Assembly: GCF_003628535.1 (NCBI RefSeq)
Contig: NZ_RBCI01000018.1
Coordinates: 1 to 64,000, forward strand
Source: Flavisolibacter nicotianae
Lineage (GTDB): Bacteria; Bacteroidota; Bacteroidia; Chitinophagales; Chitinophagaceae
Direction of reading: 5' to 3'
Length of the DNA: 64,000 nt
The position numbers were made by a program, and so were the translations under genes. The notes under the pieces were generated by a model. The model had not been told where the DNA came from. It saw only the letters and a list, made by a program, of their open reading frames with translations, and ran no database searches. Shown here in pieces: positions 19,578 to 33,000 of the stretch (its first letter is position 1; every line of letters begins with the position of its first letter).

Positions 19578-20525
19578 TTAGCTGGATTTGGCTTTGAGGA
19601 AGCGGTTGACATCCAGCCAGTGCATAAAAGCATCAAACCAACGATTACTTGTCCGGTCGGGATTTCCAAGGCCGAAACCATGGCCACCGTTCTGGTAAAG
19701 GTGAAACTCAACCGGTATGCCTGCTTTGAACCAGGAGTCAATCACACCAAACTGACCGCGGAAAAGAAAATCATCGGAGGCGATCACATTGAACATCGGA
19801 GGAGCATTCTTCGGAACCTCAACCGGACCCATTCCGCCATAAATCGGGCCGATAAAAGCCAGTTTCATGTTCTTTGAGTGAAGTGTTGCATGCATCGTTA
19901 AACCAGCGCCGGCCGAAAAGCCAATCATGCCAATTCTGGCCGTATCAACCCCCCACTCTTTGGCGTGTTTGAGAATTAGGGCATAGGCGGCTTCGGCGTC
20001 CGCTAACTGGTTAGACAGATCCAGTGGTGGCGGAGGTGCTGGTGTTGCACTTTTCGACGAATCCGAAGACGCGGCTGGTGCCGGGCGGGGCCGGTTCATC
20101 CAGGCTTTAAAGTCTTCGAGCGATGTAGGGGTCGGGTGAAGCCGGTACTTGAGCACAAAGGCGGCAATTCCTTGCTTCGCCAGAGCCTCTGCGACTTCCC
20201 AGCCTTCGTTGCCCATCGAAAGCCACCGGAAACCACCGCCTGGTGCCACGATAACGGCCGCGCCGTTCGCCGTGCCGGGTTTGGGCAGAAAGGGAGTAAG
20301 GGTGGCTGTAGTGATGTTCCGCGCCATGGGATCGCCCCACTGGCGGAACCAGGTCTCGGGGGCTGGTTGATTGGCGACACCACCTGTGCCGAGTGGAATG
20401 GCATTCGGCTCTGCAGGGGTTTGGAGGGGATAGATGGTTCCGTCCTGTGCCATTACTGAGGCGGAGAAAATCAGTAAGGCGACTAAAATGGACGACTTAG
20501 CAAGGCTTCTACGTTTGTCAGTCAT
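19578..20525 (-). CDS. Alpha/beta-hydrolase, xylan-type esterase (BD-FAE/Axe-like)
   Basis: Exported serine esterase, probably deacetylating or deferuloylating xylo-oligosaccharides. Signal peptide to about residue 26 (SVMAQ). The alpha/beta-hydrolase elements are an oxyanion-hole loop APGGGF (about 94-99), nucleophile S204 in GFSAG, acid D251 or D252 in IASDD, and H282 in GGHGFG. A 25-residue Pro/Ala/Ser-rich insert (about 145-169) interrupts the fold after the second helix and looks like a disordered loop. Last gene of the enzyme operon, 188 bases after the CE6-like gene. Similar proteins are annotated as dienelactone hydrolase-like or acetylxylan esterase; the exact ester removed is unknown. 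Confidence 0.85.
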   Translation of the reverse strand: MTDKRRSLAKSSILVALLIFSASVMAQDGTIYPLQTPAEPNAIPLGTGGVANQPAPETWFRQWGDPMARNITTATLTPFLPKPGTANGAAVIVAPGGGFRWLSMGNEGWEVAEALAKQGIAAFVLKYRLHPTPTSLEDFKAWMNRPRPAPAASSDSSKSATPAPPPPLDLSNQLADAEAAYALILKHAKEWGVDTARIGMIGFSAGAGLTMHATLHSKNMKLAFIGPIYGGMGPVEVPKNAPPMFNVIASDDFLFRGQFGVIDSWFKAGIPVEFHLYQNGGHGFGLGNPDRTSNRWFDAFMHWLDVNRFLKAKSS

Positions 20526-20713
20526 AAAGATGTTGTTACTAATTTAAAATTAAAATATATCCTGTTGCAGTGTCTTTAACGCCAGATGTCTGTTCTCTAT
20601 CTACAATAATTTTCACCCGGTGCAAAACGCAATTGAACAGAGTAATTCCGGGAATGACATCTCCCTCCATTCTGGTAAATCCTGTATTCGCTGTAGCTCT
20701 TCTTTCCCCGAAC

Positions 20714-23735
<3,022 letters not shown>

Positions 23736-23810
23736 TTTCGTGAATTCTTTTACTTGAAAAACTTTTTGTCTTGTTATGAAAACTACAGAATCATGTGATT
23801 TTTCTGCACC

Positions 23811-24929
23811 TTATTTTGCCGCATCAAAACGCACCACATCCCAATATGCTTTTTTGGGTTGACGGTTTGTATCGAACAACAAAGGATAATTTTTTCGGCC
23901 TCTTCCATCCAGCCAGGAATAGCGGTCGCTGAGGTTCCAAAAGGTGATGCCGGTAAGCTTGCCTTTGTACTGACGGAATACATCGAAGGCCATTTTGTAT
24001 TTCTCCCGCTGCTGTTCTTCCATTTCAGGAGTAAACGCCGATGCTGAGTCACGGCGCTGTCCCTGTATGAGCTGACCACCCTGCCGGCCCGCATACACCG
24101 ACACGTCCAGCTCCGTGACCTGTACTTGCAAACCCAGGGAGGAGAACATCTTGATCGACTTTTCCAGTTCTTCCCGCGACGGATTGTTCACCGACCAGTG
24201 GCCCTGCAAGCCTACCCCATGAATGGGAATACCCGCTTCTTTTAACTTCTTTACCATCTGGTAAATTTTTTCCCGCTTCTTTGGGTTTTCGGTATTGTAA
24301 TCGTTGTAGAAAAGAACAGCTTTCGGATCAGCAGCGTGTGCATACTCAAACGCCTTAGCAATGAACTCTTCGCCGCAGATGCGATACCAGGCCGACGGAC
24401 GATAAAAGACATTCTCCCTGTCGTCAATGGCTTCATTCACCACGTCCCAGCCATAGACATAATCTTTGTAATGCTTCACCACGGTGGTGATGTGGTCTTT
24501 TAACCGTTGCAGCAACACTTCTTTCGTTACGGTATCGCCGTTTGCATTCTTGAACATCCAGTTAGGAGCCTGCGCATGCCAGCACAGGTTGTGGCCCCTT
24601 AACCGCAGTCCGTGCTTTTTGGCAAAGAACGCAATTGAGTCGCCATCTTTCCAGAAGTATTCGTTTTCCCTTGGGTGAAGAGGTCCCATCTTCATGGCGT
24701 TTTCCGCGGTCAGGCTATTGAACTGGTTTACGATCAGTGCCGAATCCTCACCGTGCAACATGCGCGGCGCAACGGCCACGCCGATGGGGAAAAAATCCTT
24801 GTAGTAATCTTTCAATCCTTTGGTGTTGGCTGTACCGGGCTTTTCACCGGTTATTTTCACGCTGCTGGAGCAAGACGCAAAAAACAGCGTTACGGCAAGC
24901 ACAACGAGTGTTCCTTTGAGTGTATTCAT
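23811..24929 (-). CDS. GH10 endo-1,4-beta-xylanase lipoprotein
   Basis: Endo-xylanase that cuts the xylan backbone, anchored to a membrane by lipidation at C20 (FFASCSSS). The run of serines and absence of an obvious acidic LES after Cys leaves surface or periplasmic location open. The GH10 barrel shows the acid/base E166 in DVVNEAID and nucleophile E273 in VTELDVSVY, plus conserved RGHNLCWH (111-118) and FYNDYN (207-212). At 372 residues it is a single-domain enzyme. It is the only endo-xylanase in the window and so the best marker that the locus targets beta-1,4-xylan. It is flanked by GH97 (upstream) and GH51 (downstream). Confidence 0.96.
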   Translation of the reverse strand: MNTLKGTLVVLAVTLFFASCSSSVKITGEKPGTANTKGLKDYYKDFFPIGVAVAPRMLHGEDSALIVNQFNSLTAENAMKMGPLHPRENEYFWKDGDSIAFFAKKHGLRLRGHNLCWHAQAPNWMFKNANGDTVTKEVLLQRLKDHITTVVKHYKDYVYGWDVVNEAIDDRENVFYRPSAWYRICGEEFIAKAFEYAHAADPKAVLFYNDYNTENPKKREKIYQMVKKLKEAGIPIHGVGLQGHWSVNNPSREELEKSIKMFSSLGLQVQVTELDVSVYAGRQGGQLIQGQRRDSASAFTPEMEEQQREKYKMAFDVFRQYKGKLTGITFWNLSDRYSWLDGRGRKNYPLLFDTNRQPKKAYWDVVRFDAAK

Positions 24930-24988
24930 GTTTGAAGAAATTGCGTTGAAATAAATCGTACAGGATGGACAGACAGGGTCCTCCCCTT

Positions 24989-26929
24989 TTATTCAAATAC
25001 GGCGACAAAGCCGTCGTTTGCTTTTAATGTGATGTTCGTTTTGCCCGCGGTTGACAAGGTGACCGGCGTCTGTTCAAACGAGGGTTCGTCGCCTGTGACA
25101 GGACCTGAGGCAATCAGTTTTCCTTTTTTGTTTTTCAAAAAGGACAGGTCAAGCGTCAATTGCTTGTCCCCGTTTTCACCGTTGATGCCGGCGACGTACC
25201 ATTTATTTGCAGCCTTTCTTGCCACCACGTAAAATTTGCCAGGATAACCGTCAACGAACCTGACATCGTCCCAGCTATCGGGAAGCTTCCGCAAAAAGTC
25301 TTTTACATATTCCGGTACATGGGCCATCCCGTCCGGGCTTTCGGCATAATGCTGAATGCCCGATAAAAACAGGACGGACGTTGCCAGTTCAAAAGCGGCT
25401 GTCGTCACCCGTTTGATGCGGGGGATTTTGTACAGGTTCATCGGTGTGAAATCCATCGGGTCAAACGCATTGCGAACCATCGCAACCATCGTGGCATGAG
25501 AAGGAAATCTGTTGGCATCCCCCTGGTTGAATGTAATCATTTCATACCCTTGCACCGCTTCCGTGGTCATTAAATTCGGATAGGTCCGGTGCCATCCTCT
25601 TGGCAGCGTGGCACCATGAAAATTGACCAGTAACCGGTTGGCCGCCGCATCTTCCAAAATGTCCTGGTAATAGTTAATCATGGACTGACCGTCGCCGCCG
25701 AAAAAATCAACCTTGATGCCTTTCACCCCCATTTCATGCAGACGGGAAAACTCTTTCCTGCGGTCTTCATGCGTGAGCAGCTTGTCTTTCGGGGTCATTT
25801 TCACGGTGTTCCAACTGCCTGCGGAATTGTACCAAAGCAAAAGACCCACGCCTTTTTGTTTGCCATAGTCAGCCAGCAGTTTCACTGAGTCATAGCCAAT
25901 CCGTTTATCCCAATCTGCATCAATCAGGCAGTATTGCCACTTCATGCCGGCGGCAAAATCAATGTACCGTTTTTGTACGCTGAAGACTGTCGAATCATCT
26001 TTTTTCAACACCCAGCTCCAGGATGCTTTACCCGGTTTGATAAAAGAAGGATCCATTCTCTTCGCCGGCAAAGCCAGGTCGGTTCCGAGCGTGGATTCTG
26101 TGATCGTTTTTAAATTACCGATAACAATGATCCGCCAGGGTGTTTTCCAGGGCAAGGTGGACTCCGGATTCAAGGTTGGCTTTCCATTGGTAAACACTTC
26201 TTGCGGTTCAGGAAAATTGATTTTGTATTCGTTATCGGGAGAAAATTGTTGCAGGGCCGTACCGCAATAGGTTCTTCCCAATGCCGCTTCGGTAATCAGC
26301 AGCCAGGTGTCGTTGTACCGAAACAAAGCCGGAAAAACCCATCCGTTCTTCCCCGGCGAGGGTGTGCCCGTTGCAATATCCGTCATGTAGTGTGCTTCGT
26401 ACGACGGGTTGGTATGTTCAAACCCGGTTTGCGCTTCAGTTTTAGGTTGCAGCCATGCCCTTGTGCCCTCGTTGAAATGAAAAGACGTTGCTTCAGCGCT
26501 GATCTTCTTTACATCAGTTGAGACCTCCGGAAATTCGTACCGGAACGCTACGCCATCGTTGGATACCTGGAATGCAATGTTCATCCGTTTTCCGGAAGCG
26601 GTCTTGGTTTCAATGACTCTCCGGGTAGCTGTATAGGTGATGTTTTTCTTCTTTGCCGTCAATAGCGTATAACTGTCTTTTACCGTCGCAGCGGGTGAAG
26701 CGTTTACCACCTTCAGGTTTCGGGAAAAGTCTTCATCGTCTCTGATCAGGCCAAGTTTTGAATCGGCAAGAACAGTTTGCCCTTTGTACTGAATCTTGTA
26801 AACGGCCGCAGCAGGAACGCAGCTGACAACAATGTTTTTATCAGGGCTGGTGATCGTGTACGTTTTCTCTTGTGCGCTGGCAAACAAAAAGCAAATCACA
26901 GAAAGGACTAAAAGGCTTGCGTTCTTCAT
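24989..26929 (-). CDS. GH97 family glycosidase, retaining-type
   Basis: Exported 646-residue GH97 enzyme with a signal peptide ending near ASAQ (residue 20). The N-terminal super-sandwich (to about 290), (beta/alpha)8 barrel (about 300-555) and C-terminal sandwich are complete. In the barrel, D408 in IKVDFFGGDGQ and E457 in TTEAVQGYE sit where retaining GH97 enzymes have their nucleophile and acid/base. The inverting SusB type uses Glu residues, which are not seen at the equivalent place. Retaining GH97s include alpha-galactosidases and beta-L-arabinopyranosidases, either of which could trim a side chain of complex xylan. It is second in the enzyme operon, 43 bases after the GH43 gene. Confidence 0.92.
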   Translation of the reverse strand: MKNASLLVLSVICFLFASAQEKTYTITSPDKNIVVSCVPAAAVYKIQYKGQTVLADSKLGLIRDDEDFSRNLKVVNASPAATVKDSYTLLTAKKKNITYTATRRVIETKTASGKRMNIAFQVSNDGVAFRYEFPEVSTDVKKISAEATSFHFNEGTRAWLQPKTEAQTGFEHTNPSYEAHYMTDIATGTPSPGKNGWVFPALFRYNDTWLLITEAALGRTYCGTALQQFSPDNEYKINFPEPQEVFTNGKPTLNPESTLPWKTPWRIIVIGNLKTITESTLGTDLALPAKRMDPSFIKPGKASWSWVLKKDDSTVFSVQKRYIDFAAGMKWQYCLIDADWDKRIGYDSVKLLADYGKQKGVGLLLWYNSAGSWNTVKMTPKDKLLTHEDRRKEFSRLHEMGVKGIKVDFFGGDGQSMINYYQDILEDAAANRLLVNFHGATLPRGWHRTYPNLMTTEAVQGYEMITFNQGDANRFPSHATMVAMVRNAFDPMDFTPMNLYKIPRIKRVTTAAFELATSVLFLSGIQHYAESPDGMAHVPEYVKDFLRKLPDSWDDVRFVDGYPGKFYVVARKAANKWYVAGINGENGDKQLTLDLSFLKNKKGKLIASGPVTGDEPSFEQTPVTLSTAGKTNITLKANDGFVAVFE

Positions 26930-26972
26930 TTACGGCAATCGTTAGCTGGGTTGTTCAAAAAAACGGTTTGTC

Positions 26973-28550
26973 TTATTTCGTTGGTGAGATTTTATCGGCG
27001 ATGCGGAAATAATCGAAGTCCACGTATCCGCCGGCTTCTTTGGTGGCATAATTGAACAGGCCAAAGCGGTAGCCCATGAAATGCGCCAGTGTATAGACCA
27101 TCTGTATCGGCGCACCGAGCGGCGTCCATGTTTTGCCGTCGAGGCTGTAATAGAACCGGCCTTTATCGGAACGGTTGGTAAAATCAGCATCGGCTTTCAG
27201 GTACAGCTTTTTTTGCGTCAGCGGAACACGCTCCACTTCTTCCGGCGCCGCTTTTTCGCCACTTACCATCACGATGTATTTTGCGCCGCCCTCAGCCTTT
27301 ACACCCACCCAGCCGTATTGCTTTGACCAAAGTGTAAGACCCGCACAGTCACCGTCCTTCATATTCTCCACGTCAATAGCCGTAGTACCGGAACAGACCG
27401 GGCCCACGGTGCGTTGCGTGAGCATATTGCGGGCAAAGTAAATGGAGGTGTCCACCCGGCCGGTGGTGAGGCGTAGAAAGCCTTTCCGGTCTGTAACCGA
27501 CCATAAACTGTTATCGGGATTGTGGTTCCATTGCCAAACCAGGGACAATGCTTGCCTGCCTTTTTTATAGTAAAATTCATCGGAGGCCACAATGCCGGGG
27601 ATCAAACCTTTGCTGGCAGGCAGGTCGAGTGTTCCGGGCACTTTTCCATCCACGCCCAGGACAGGCCAGTTATCTTTCCACTTTACCGGAACCAGGTAGG
27701 GTATCCGGCCCACCGCACCGTAGTCACGAAACAGGTAAGCAAACCACTCTCCTTTGGGCGTGTTGATCAATCCACCCTGCGCCACGCCCAAATCCTGCAG
27801 CGCCACCCGGCCTTCCCAGGGACCGGTAATTTTATCGGCCCGGTGTATAACAACGGTGCGCATGCCGCCTCTGGGCCAGGTGATGTTGAAGAGGTAATAT
27901 TTACCGGCCACTTTAAACAGTTGTGAACCTTCGGCAGGCAAACCAACATTTGCACCGGAAGGTGCGCTGGCATTTTCAATAATGACTTGCTCCGTTGTAC
28001 CGGGCTTTACACCCGAGGCATCGGCTGTGAGCTCTACCAAACGAAGCCTTCCGCCGCCATAGACCAGGTAAACCCGCCCGTCGTCGTCAAAGAACAGGGA
28101 ATGGTCGTGGAAACTGGGCTTGAAAGAGGATACCTTCCAGGGGCCTCGCTCTATGTTTTTTGTTGAATAGATGTAAGTCTTCCCGGTGGTCTGCGCAAAA
28201 GTGGAAACATAAAACGTGCCTTTGTGGTAACGCAGGCTACTGGCCCAGGAGCCTTTTCCATAAGCGCTTTTCCCGTTTTCCAGGTTGAGCGCATCCACAT
28301 TGGCCAGCGTGTCGTAAGCATAATTTACCAGCTTCCAGTTCACCAGGTCTTTGGATTTCATGATGGGCACACCGGGGCTCAGGTGCATGGTGGTGCTGCT
28401 CATGTAATAGGTATCGCCAACACGGACCATCGACATGTCCGGCACATCGGCATAAATAACCGGATTGGTTGCTTTCTGCGCTTGCGCTTGCGACACAAGA
28501 AAAAGAAAAGCAGGAACAAGAAACCCATATCGAAACAACCGTCTCTTCAT
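26973..28550 (-). CDS. GH43 family (GH43_12-like) xylosidase/arabinofuranosidase
   Basis: First gene of the enzyme operon. Taking the ATG at 28550, just before a strong signal peptide ending QAQAQ, gives 525 residues; an in-frame ATG 11 codons earlier adds a hydrophilic tail and seems less likely. The N-terminal propeller has the GH43 base D38 in ADVPDMSM, a second Asp in HDHSLFFDDDG and the acid Glu in LPAEGSQLF. A C-terminal beta-sandwich of about 200 residues (typical of long beta-xylosidase-like GH43s) completes the active site. It probably removes xylose or arabinose from oligosaccharides in the periplasm. It is a different subfamily from the GH43 at 400-1803, which carries a CBM6-like tail. 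Confidence 0.92.
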   Translation of the reverse strand: MKRRLFRYGFLVPAFLFLVSQAQAQKATNPVIYADVPDMSMVRVGDTYYMSSTTMHLSPGVPIMKSKDLVNWKLVNYAYDTLANVDALNLENGKSAYGKGSWASSLRYHKGTFYVSTFAQTTGKTYIYSTKNIERGPWKVSSFKPSFHDHSLFFDDDGRVYLVYGGGRLRLVELTADASGVKPGTTEQVIIENASAPSGANVGLPAEGSQLFKVAGKYYLFNITWPRGGMRTVVIHRADKITGPWEGRVALQDLGVAQGGLINTPKGEWFAYLFRDYGAVGRIPYLVPVKWKDNWPVLGVDGKVPGTLDLPASKGLIPGIVASDEFYYKKGRQALSLVWQWNHNPDNSLWSVTDRKGFLRLTTGRVDTSIYFARNMLTQRTVGPVCSGTTAIDVENMKDGDCAGLTLWSKQYGWVGVKAEGGAKYIVMVSGEKAAPEEVERVPLTQKKLYLKADADFTNRSDKGRFYYSLDGKTWTPLGAPIQMVYTLAHFMGYRFGLFNYATKEAGGYVDFDYFRIADKISPTK

Positions 28551-30051
28551 TTGACTATTTTGTTTAATTGGTGGCAAACCCATACCACTTCTCCTGTTTC
28601 TCCTATTGGCTCAGACAGCTGAAAGATAGTTTCCAAATGCCTCAACCTCCTCATATAATGACTGCCTTTTTAGTTCTTACGACGCTTCATAAACAGTTAT
28701 TGCATAATTGCACGTTTGCCTCATTCTGCCTCTGGCACCTTACGCTATCGGGGCTGGCTGCATACCGGACCCTGGCTTCAATGGTAAGCGCACCCAAAAA
28801 AGAGGCAAGCAAGTACCGCAATCCTGAGGCTCATTTTATCCTGTCAATTTGGCTTGAAATGGGTCGTAAAAGTAGATAGGCCAGTCCCGCTGCAATGGCT
28901 GAATTGTTGAAATGAATGGGACAAATGTTCGCAAACGAACTTTTCTGCCCTTTTTACTGGCTAAGCGTCGACCTTACTGATAAAATCCAAAATCTTTTTT
29001 TGGAGGAATCAGCCCTTGGATTTGAGTGTGTCTAAACCAACTTCCAAAAAGGATGATAACTTGCAAACAGTCTTCGGCCACGTACGTTGCCGCTAATAAC
29101 GTCCTATTCTTAGATCCTGTATGTTGCATTGCTTCAATCGGTTCAGCTTATGGAGCTCTCATACCACACCGGGTACTCCTCATTGGAGATCTGATCGACA
29201 ATTTTTGGGTAACACATAGCAACCCATTTACATTCGTTGCAGTTGGCAGGCATGACTCAAAAATAATCGTGTAATGATCGTAGGCGTAGAAGTTTAAGTT
29301 ACCGGACCTTCCAAATGGGGTCTTATGCCGCCAAGCTTTACGCGGATACGGTTCAGCGCCGTGATGGGAAGGTTATACATATCAGCAGGGGTGGAAGATA
29401 AACGGTATGGGTAGAGTTGTTTGTCGCGTCATTTGCCACCTCTTTTTTCGAGGACCTATGATAGAATCGAGAAGGTAAACCTACGTTGACTGCAGGTCAA
29501 ATCGCTCGAATTTGCCGGTGATGGAAGCCGCTGAAGTATTTTAAAGAAGGAAGTGGTAAAAAATCCTCACCGTCTGCAAGTTGCTGGGTACTTGGCTTTG
29601 CTTTCTACATCCTTTTGTCCTGGCAGGAATGGAACATTAGCAATTGCCAAGTTTTTCCCTATGCAACTTTTCACTCTTAGCTGAGTAGATGACCTATATC
29701 TTCGATTGTGTATAAACGATAGAATGTAGGGGCTCCTTTTTTGCTCTGTCTTCACCAAGGTCCTGACCTGCTCTTTGTCGTCGAATAAGAAAGCTGAAGC
29801 ACTTGATCTTTTACGTTATACCGGGCACAACTATATCAGGACATTTCGTTTCTATTTGCGATGGTATCACGCAGCTCTAATTCCTTGAAGCCTTTCTGTG
29901 CGATCATTTGAACTACGAACAACTGTTGATAAAAACAGCAAAAAAAATTTGTATTGTAATGTTATAAAAATTTAATTTCAAACAATCTGTCAGAAGTAGA
30001 TTAGTTGTACAATAATCTATTGGCACCGCAAACTCAATTAAACCTTGCTAA
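28551..30051. other. 1.5-kb gap without recognisable gene
   Basis: The stretch separates the leftward enzyme operon from the rightward third SusC gene, and should hold both promoters. Open frames at 28568-28879 (+), 29026-29274 (+) and 29567-29758 (-) are short, rich in Cys/Ser/Leu runs typical of random translation, and match no family I recognise. The interval 29280-29760 has several short interrupted frames and could be an old gene remnant, but I cannot name it. The last 120 bases before 30052 are AT-rich, as expected of a promoter region. Confidence 0.5.
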
Positions 30052-33000
30052 ATGAGAAGAAGTCCTTCCCGGGTTTTTTCCGTAAAAACCTTTGCTCGTA
30101 TTTGTTATGCCCTTTTCCTTTTCCTTCCTTTTTCTTTAATAGCACAAATTGGAACGCATACTGTTTCAGGCACTGTGCTAGACAGTAAGAATAGCCCTTT
30201 GCAGGGTGTAAGTGTGGTTGTAAAAGGAAGCTCAAAGGGTACAACCACCCTTAGCGATGGCCGTTTCATGTTGGAGAATGTGCCCGATAATGCAGTTCTG
30301 GAAGTTAGCTATACAGGCTACACCCCCCAGCAAATTTCTGTATCCGGGAGAACAAGCATTTCAGTCACCTTAGCTGAATCTGCCAATACCATGAGCGATG
30401 TGGTGGTAATCGGTTACGGTACGCGTCAACGGAAAGACGTAACCGGTGCCGTATCGCAGGTAAAAGCCACGCAGTTGGAAAATGAAAACCCAACCAGCGT
30501 GCAGGATGTCCTGAGAGGGAATGTACCCGGCTTGAGTGTCACGTCAAGTCCGAATGCAAAAGGAGGCGGAAATCTGCTGGTCAGAGGCCGGTCGTCTATT
30601 AATGCAGGAACCTCTCCGTTGATCGTGGTTGACGGTGTCATTTATCCCGGCGATCTTTCCGATATCAACCCGAACGACATCCTGACTGTTGACGTCTTAA
30701 AAGATGCGAGTTCGGCTGCCGTTTACGGTGCAAAGGCAGCTAGCGGTGTTATACTGATCACTACGAAAAAGGGGTCCGGTTCAAAGCCGACCATTACGTT
30801 TAACAGCAACTTTGGCCTGGCCACCCTGGCCATGAATGAGCCACTTTATGACGGCCCAGGCTTCATCAGATGGAGGACCGACGTCCTGAAAAGCATCAAC
30901 ATTAGCAACGCAAAGCCTTACCAGTTTGATGATCCCAGAACGCTTCCTTCAAATATTTCAATTGATCAATGGAAGGCGTACGACAACTCACAGGGTGATC
31001 CGATTGATATTTGGCTGACCCGGTTGAAATTATTGCCTGTAGAACGGGAAAATTATAAAATTGGTAAAACAACCAATTGGTATAACATGATGTTTCAAAC
31101 GGGCATGCGAAACGATCATACGGTAAGTATTTCAGGCAAGAAAGATGAGGTCTCCTATTACCTGTCAATGAACTACACCAACAATGAAGGCTACATTGTC
31201 GGTGATAAATTTTCTACATTCAGAACCCGTGTGAATGTTGAAGCGAGAGCTGCAAAATTCATGACGGTCGGCCTTAACATGCAGTTTGCTGACCGCGACG
31301 AAAGCCAGGTGCCGGTTACCTGGGGACAAATGGTGAATGCCTCGCCTTATGGTGAAGTGTACAAGGCCGACGGGGTGACTTTGCGAGACAGCCCCAACGA
31401 CGACGTTGGTAACAACCTGAACCCGTTTCTGGATAATACCTACACCAACCGCCTTCAGAAATACAATACCTTATTCGGAAGCCTTTACGCAAAAGGGAAC
31501 CTGCCTTTTGGCTTTTCCTACCAGGTCAATTTCACACCCAACTTTGAATTCTACCGCTACTTCAACGGAATTTCCGCAAAAGATTTCAGGTATTCTGTCA
31601 GAAAAGGCGTTGCGACAAGAAGAGATCAAACAACCGTCAACTGGCAGATGGACAACCTGCTGATGTGGAACAAAACGTTCGGCGATCACAAGTTTGACGC
31701 GACCTTTCTTGTGAATGCAGAGAAATTCCAGTTGTGGAATAATCAAATGGACAACGAAGGTTTTGACCCTAACGACAAACTGAGTTATCACAACATTGGC
31801 GCCGGGATAAAGCCAGTCGTTAGCAGCAATGATGAAAGAAGCACCGGCGATGCCTTGATGGCTCGTTTGAATTATGCGTTTAGAGATAAATACCTGCTAA
31901 CATCATCCATTCGCCGTGATGGCTACTCGGCCTTTGGTCTCCAGAATCCAAGGGCGACGTTTCCCTCAATTGCTCTGGGCTGGGTGTTCTCGAAAGAGAG
32001 CTTTGTGAATGCACGGTGGTTAAACTACGGTAAGCTGCGTGCCTCCTGGGGTATTAATGGCAACCGCGACATTGGCCGTTATTCTGCCCTGTCGAATCTA
32101 ACGACTGGTAAGTACCAATACATCCTGCCCAGTGGCCAAATCCTGCTCATTTCACAATTATATGTAAGCCGCCTGCAAAACCCCGGCTTGAAATGGGAAC
32201 GAACCGAATCGTATGACATTGGTTTGGATTATTCTCTTTTCAACAACAGAATAAACGGTTCTATTGATGTGTATCGCAAATCAACCAAAGACTTGTTGAT
32301 CAACCGTGCCTTACCCGATGTTACCGGATTTGCCAACGTGCTTGACAACCTCGGTGAAGTACAAAACAGGGGCATTGAACTCAGTATCAACACAGTGAAC
32401 CTGAAAAACCGGGATTTCTCCTGGCGATCAACCGCCAACTTCACCTTGAACCGTAACAAGATCGTGCATTTGTATGGACCAACGCCCGATTATGATGCCA
32501 CCGGTAAACTGATCGGGCAGTCCGAGAAAGACGATGTTGCTAACCGCTGGTTTATCGGACATGAGATTGACGAAATCTGGGATCTGAAAGTCCTGGGTGT
32601 ATGGCAACAAAACGAAGCCACGGAAGCGGCCAAATACGGTGTGAAGCCGGGAGATTTTAAAATTGAGGACGTCAACAAGGACGGAAAATTTTCGGATGCC
32701 GACCGCCAATTCCTGGGTTACCGAAGCCCGCGGTTTCAATGGACATTGCGAAACGATTTTACTTACAAGAACTTCGACTTCTCCTTCATGATCTACTCGC
32801 TTTGGGGGCAAAAGGAGGAATTTAACCAGGCTAAAAACAACGGTGGCTTTATTGACCGGCAAAATTCATACATCGTTCCCTACTGGACGCCTGAAAATCC
32901 GATCAATGACTATGCAAGGCTTTTTTCAAGCAATGGCAGCGCTGGTTTTAGCGTGTACCGGAAAACATCATTAATTAGATTAAGCACGTTGGCCCTTGCG

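Noticed and set aside
28568-28879. 103-codon plus-strand frame just upstream of the GH43 gene
   Set aside because: The translation has the Cys/Leu/Ser/His-rich look of random sequence, overlaps the probable promoter region, and matches no family I know.
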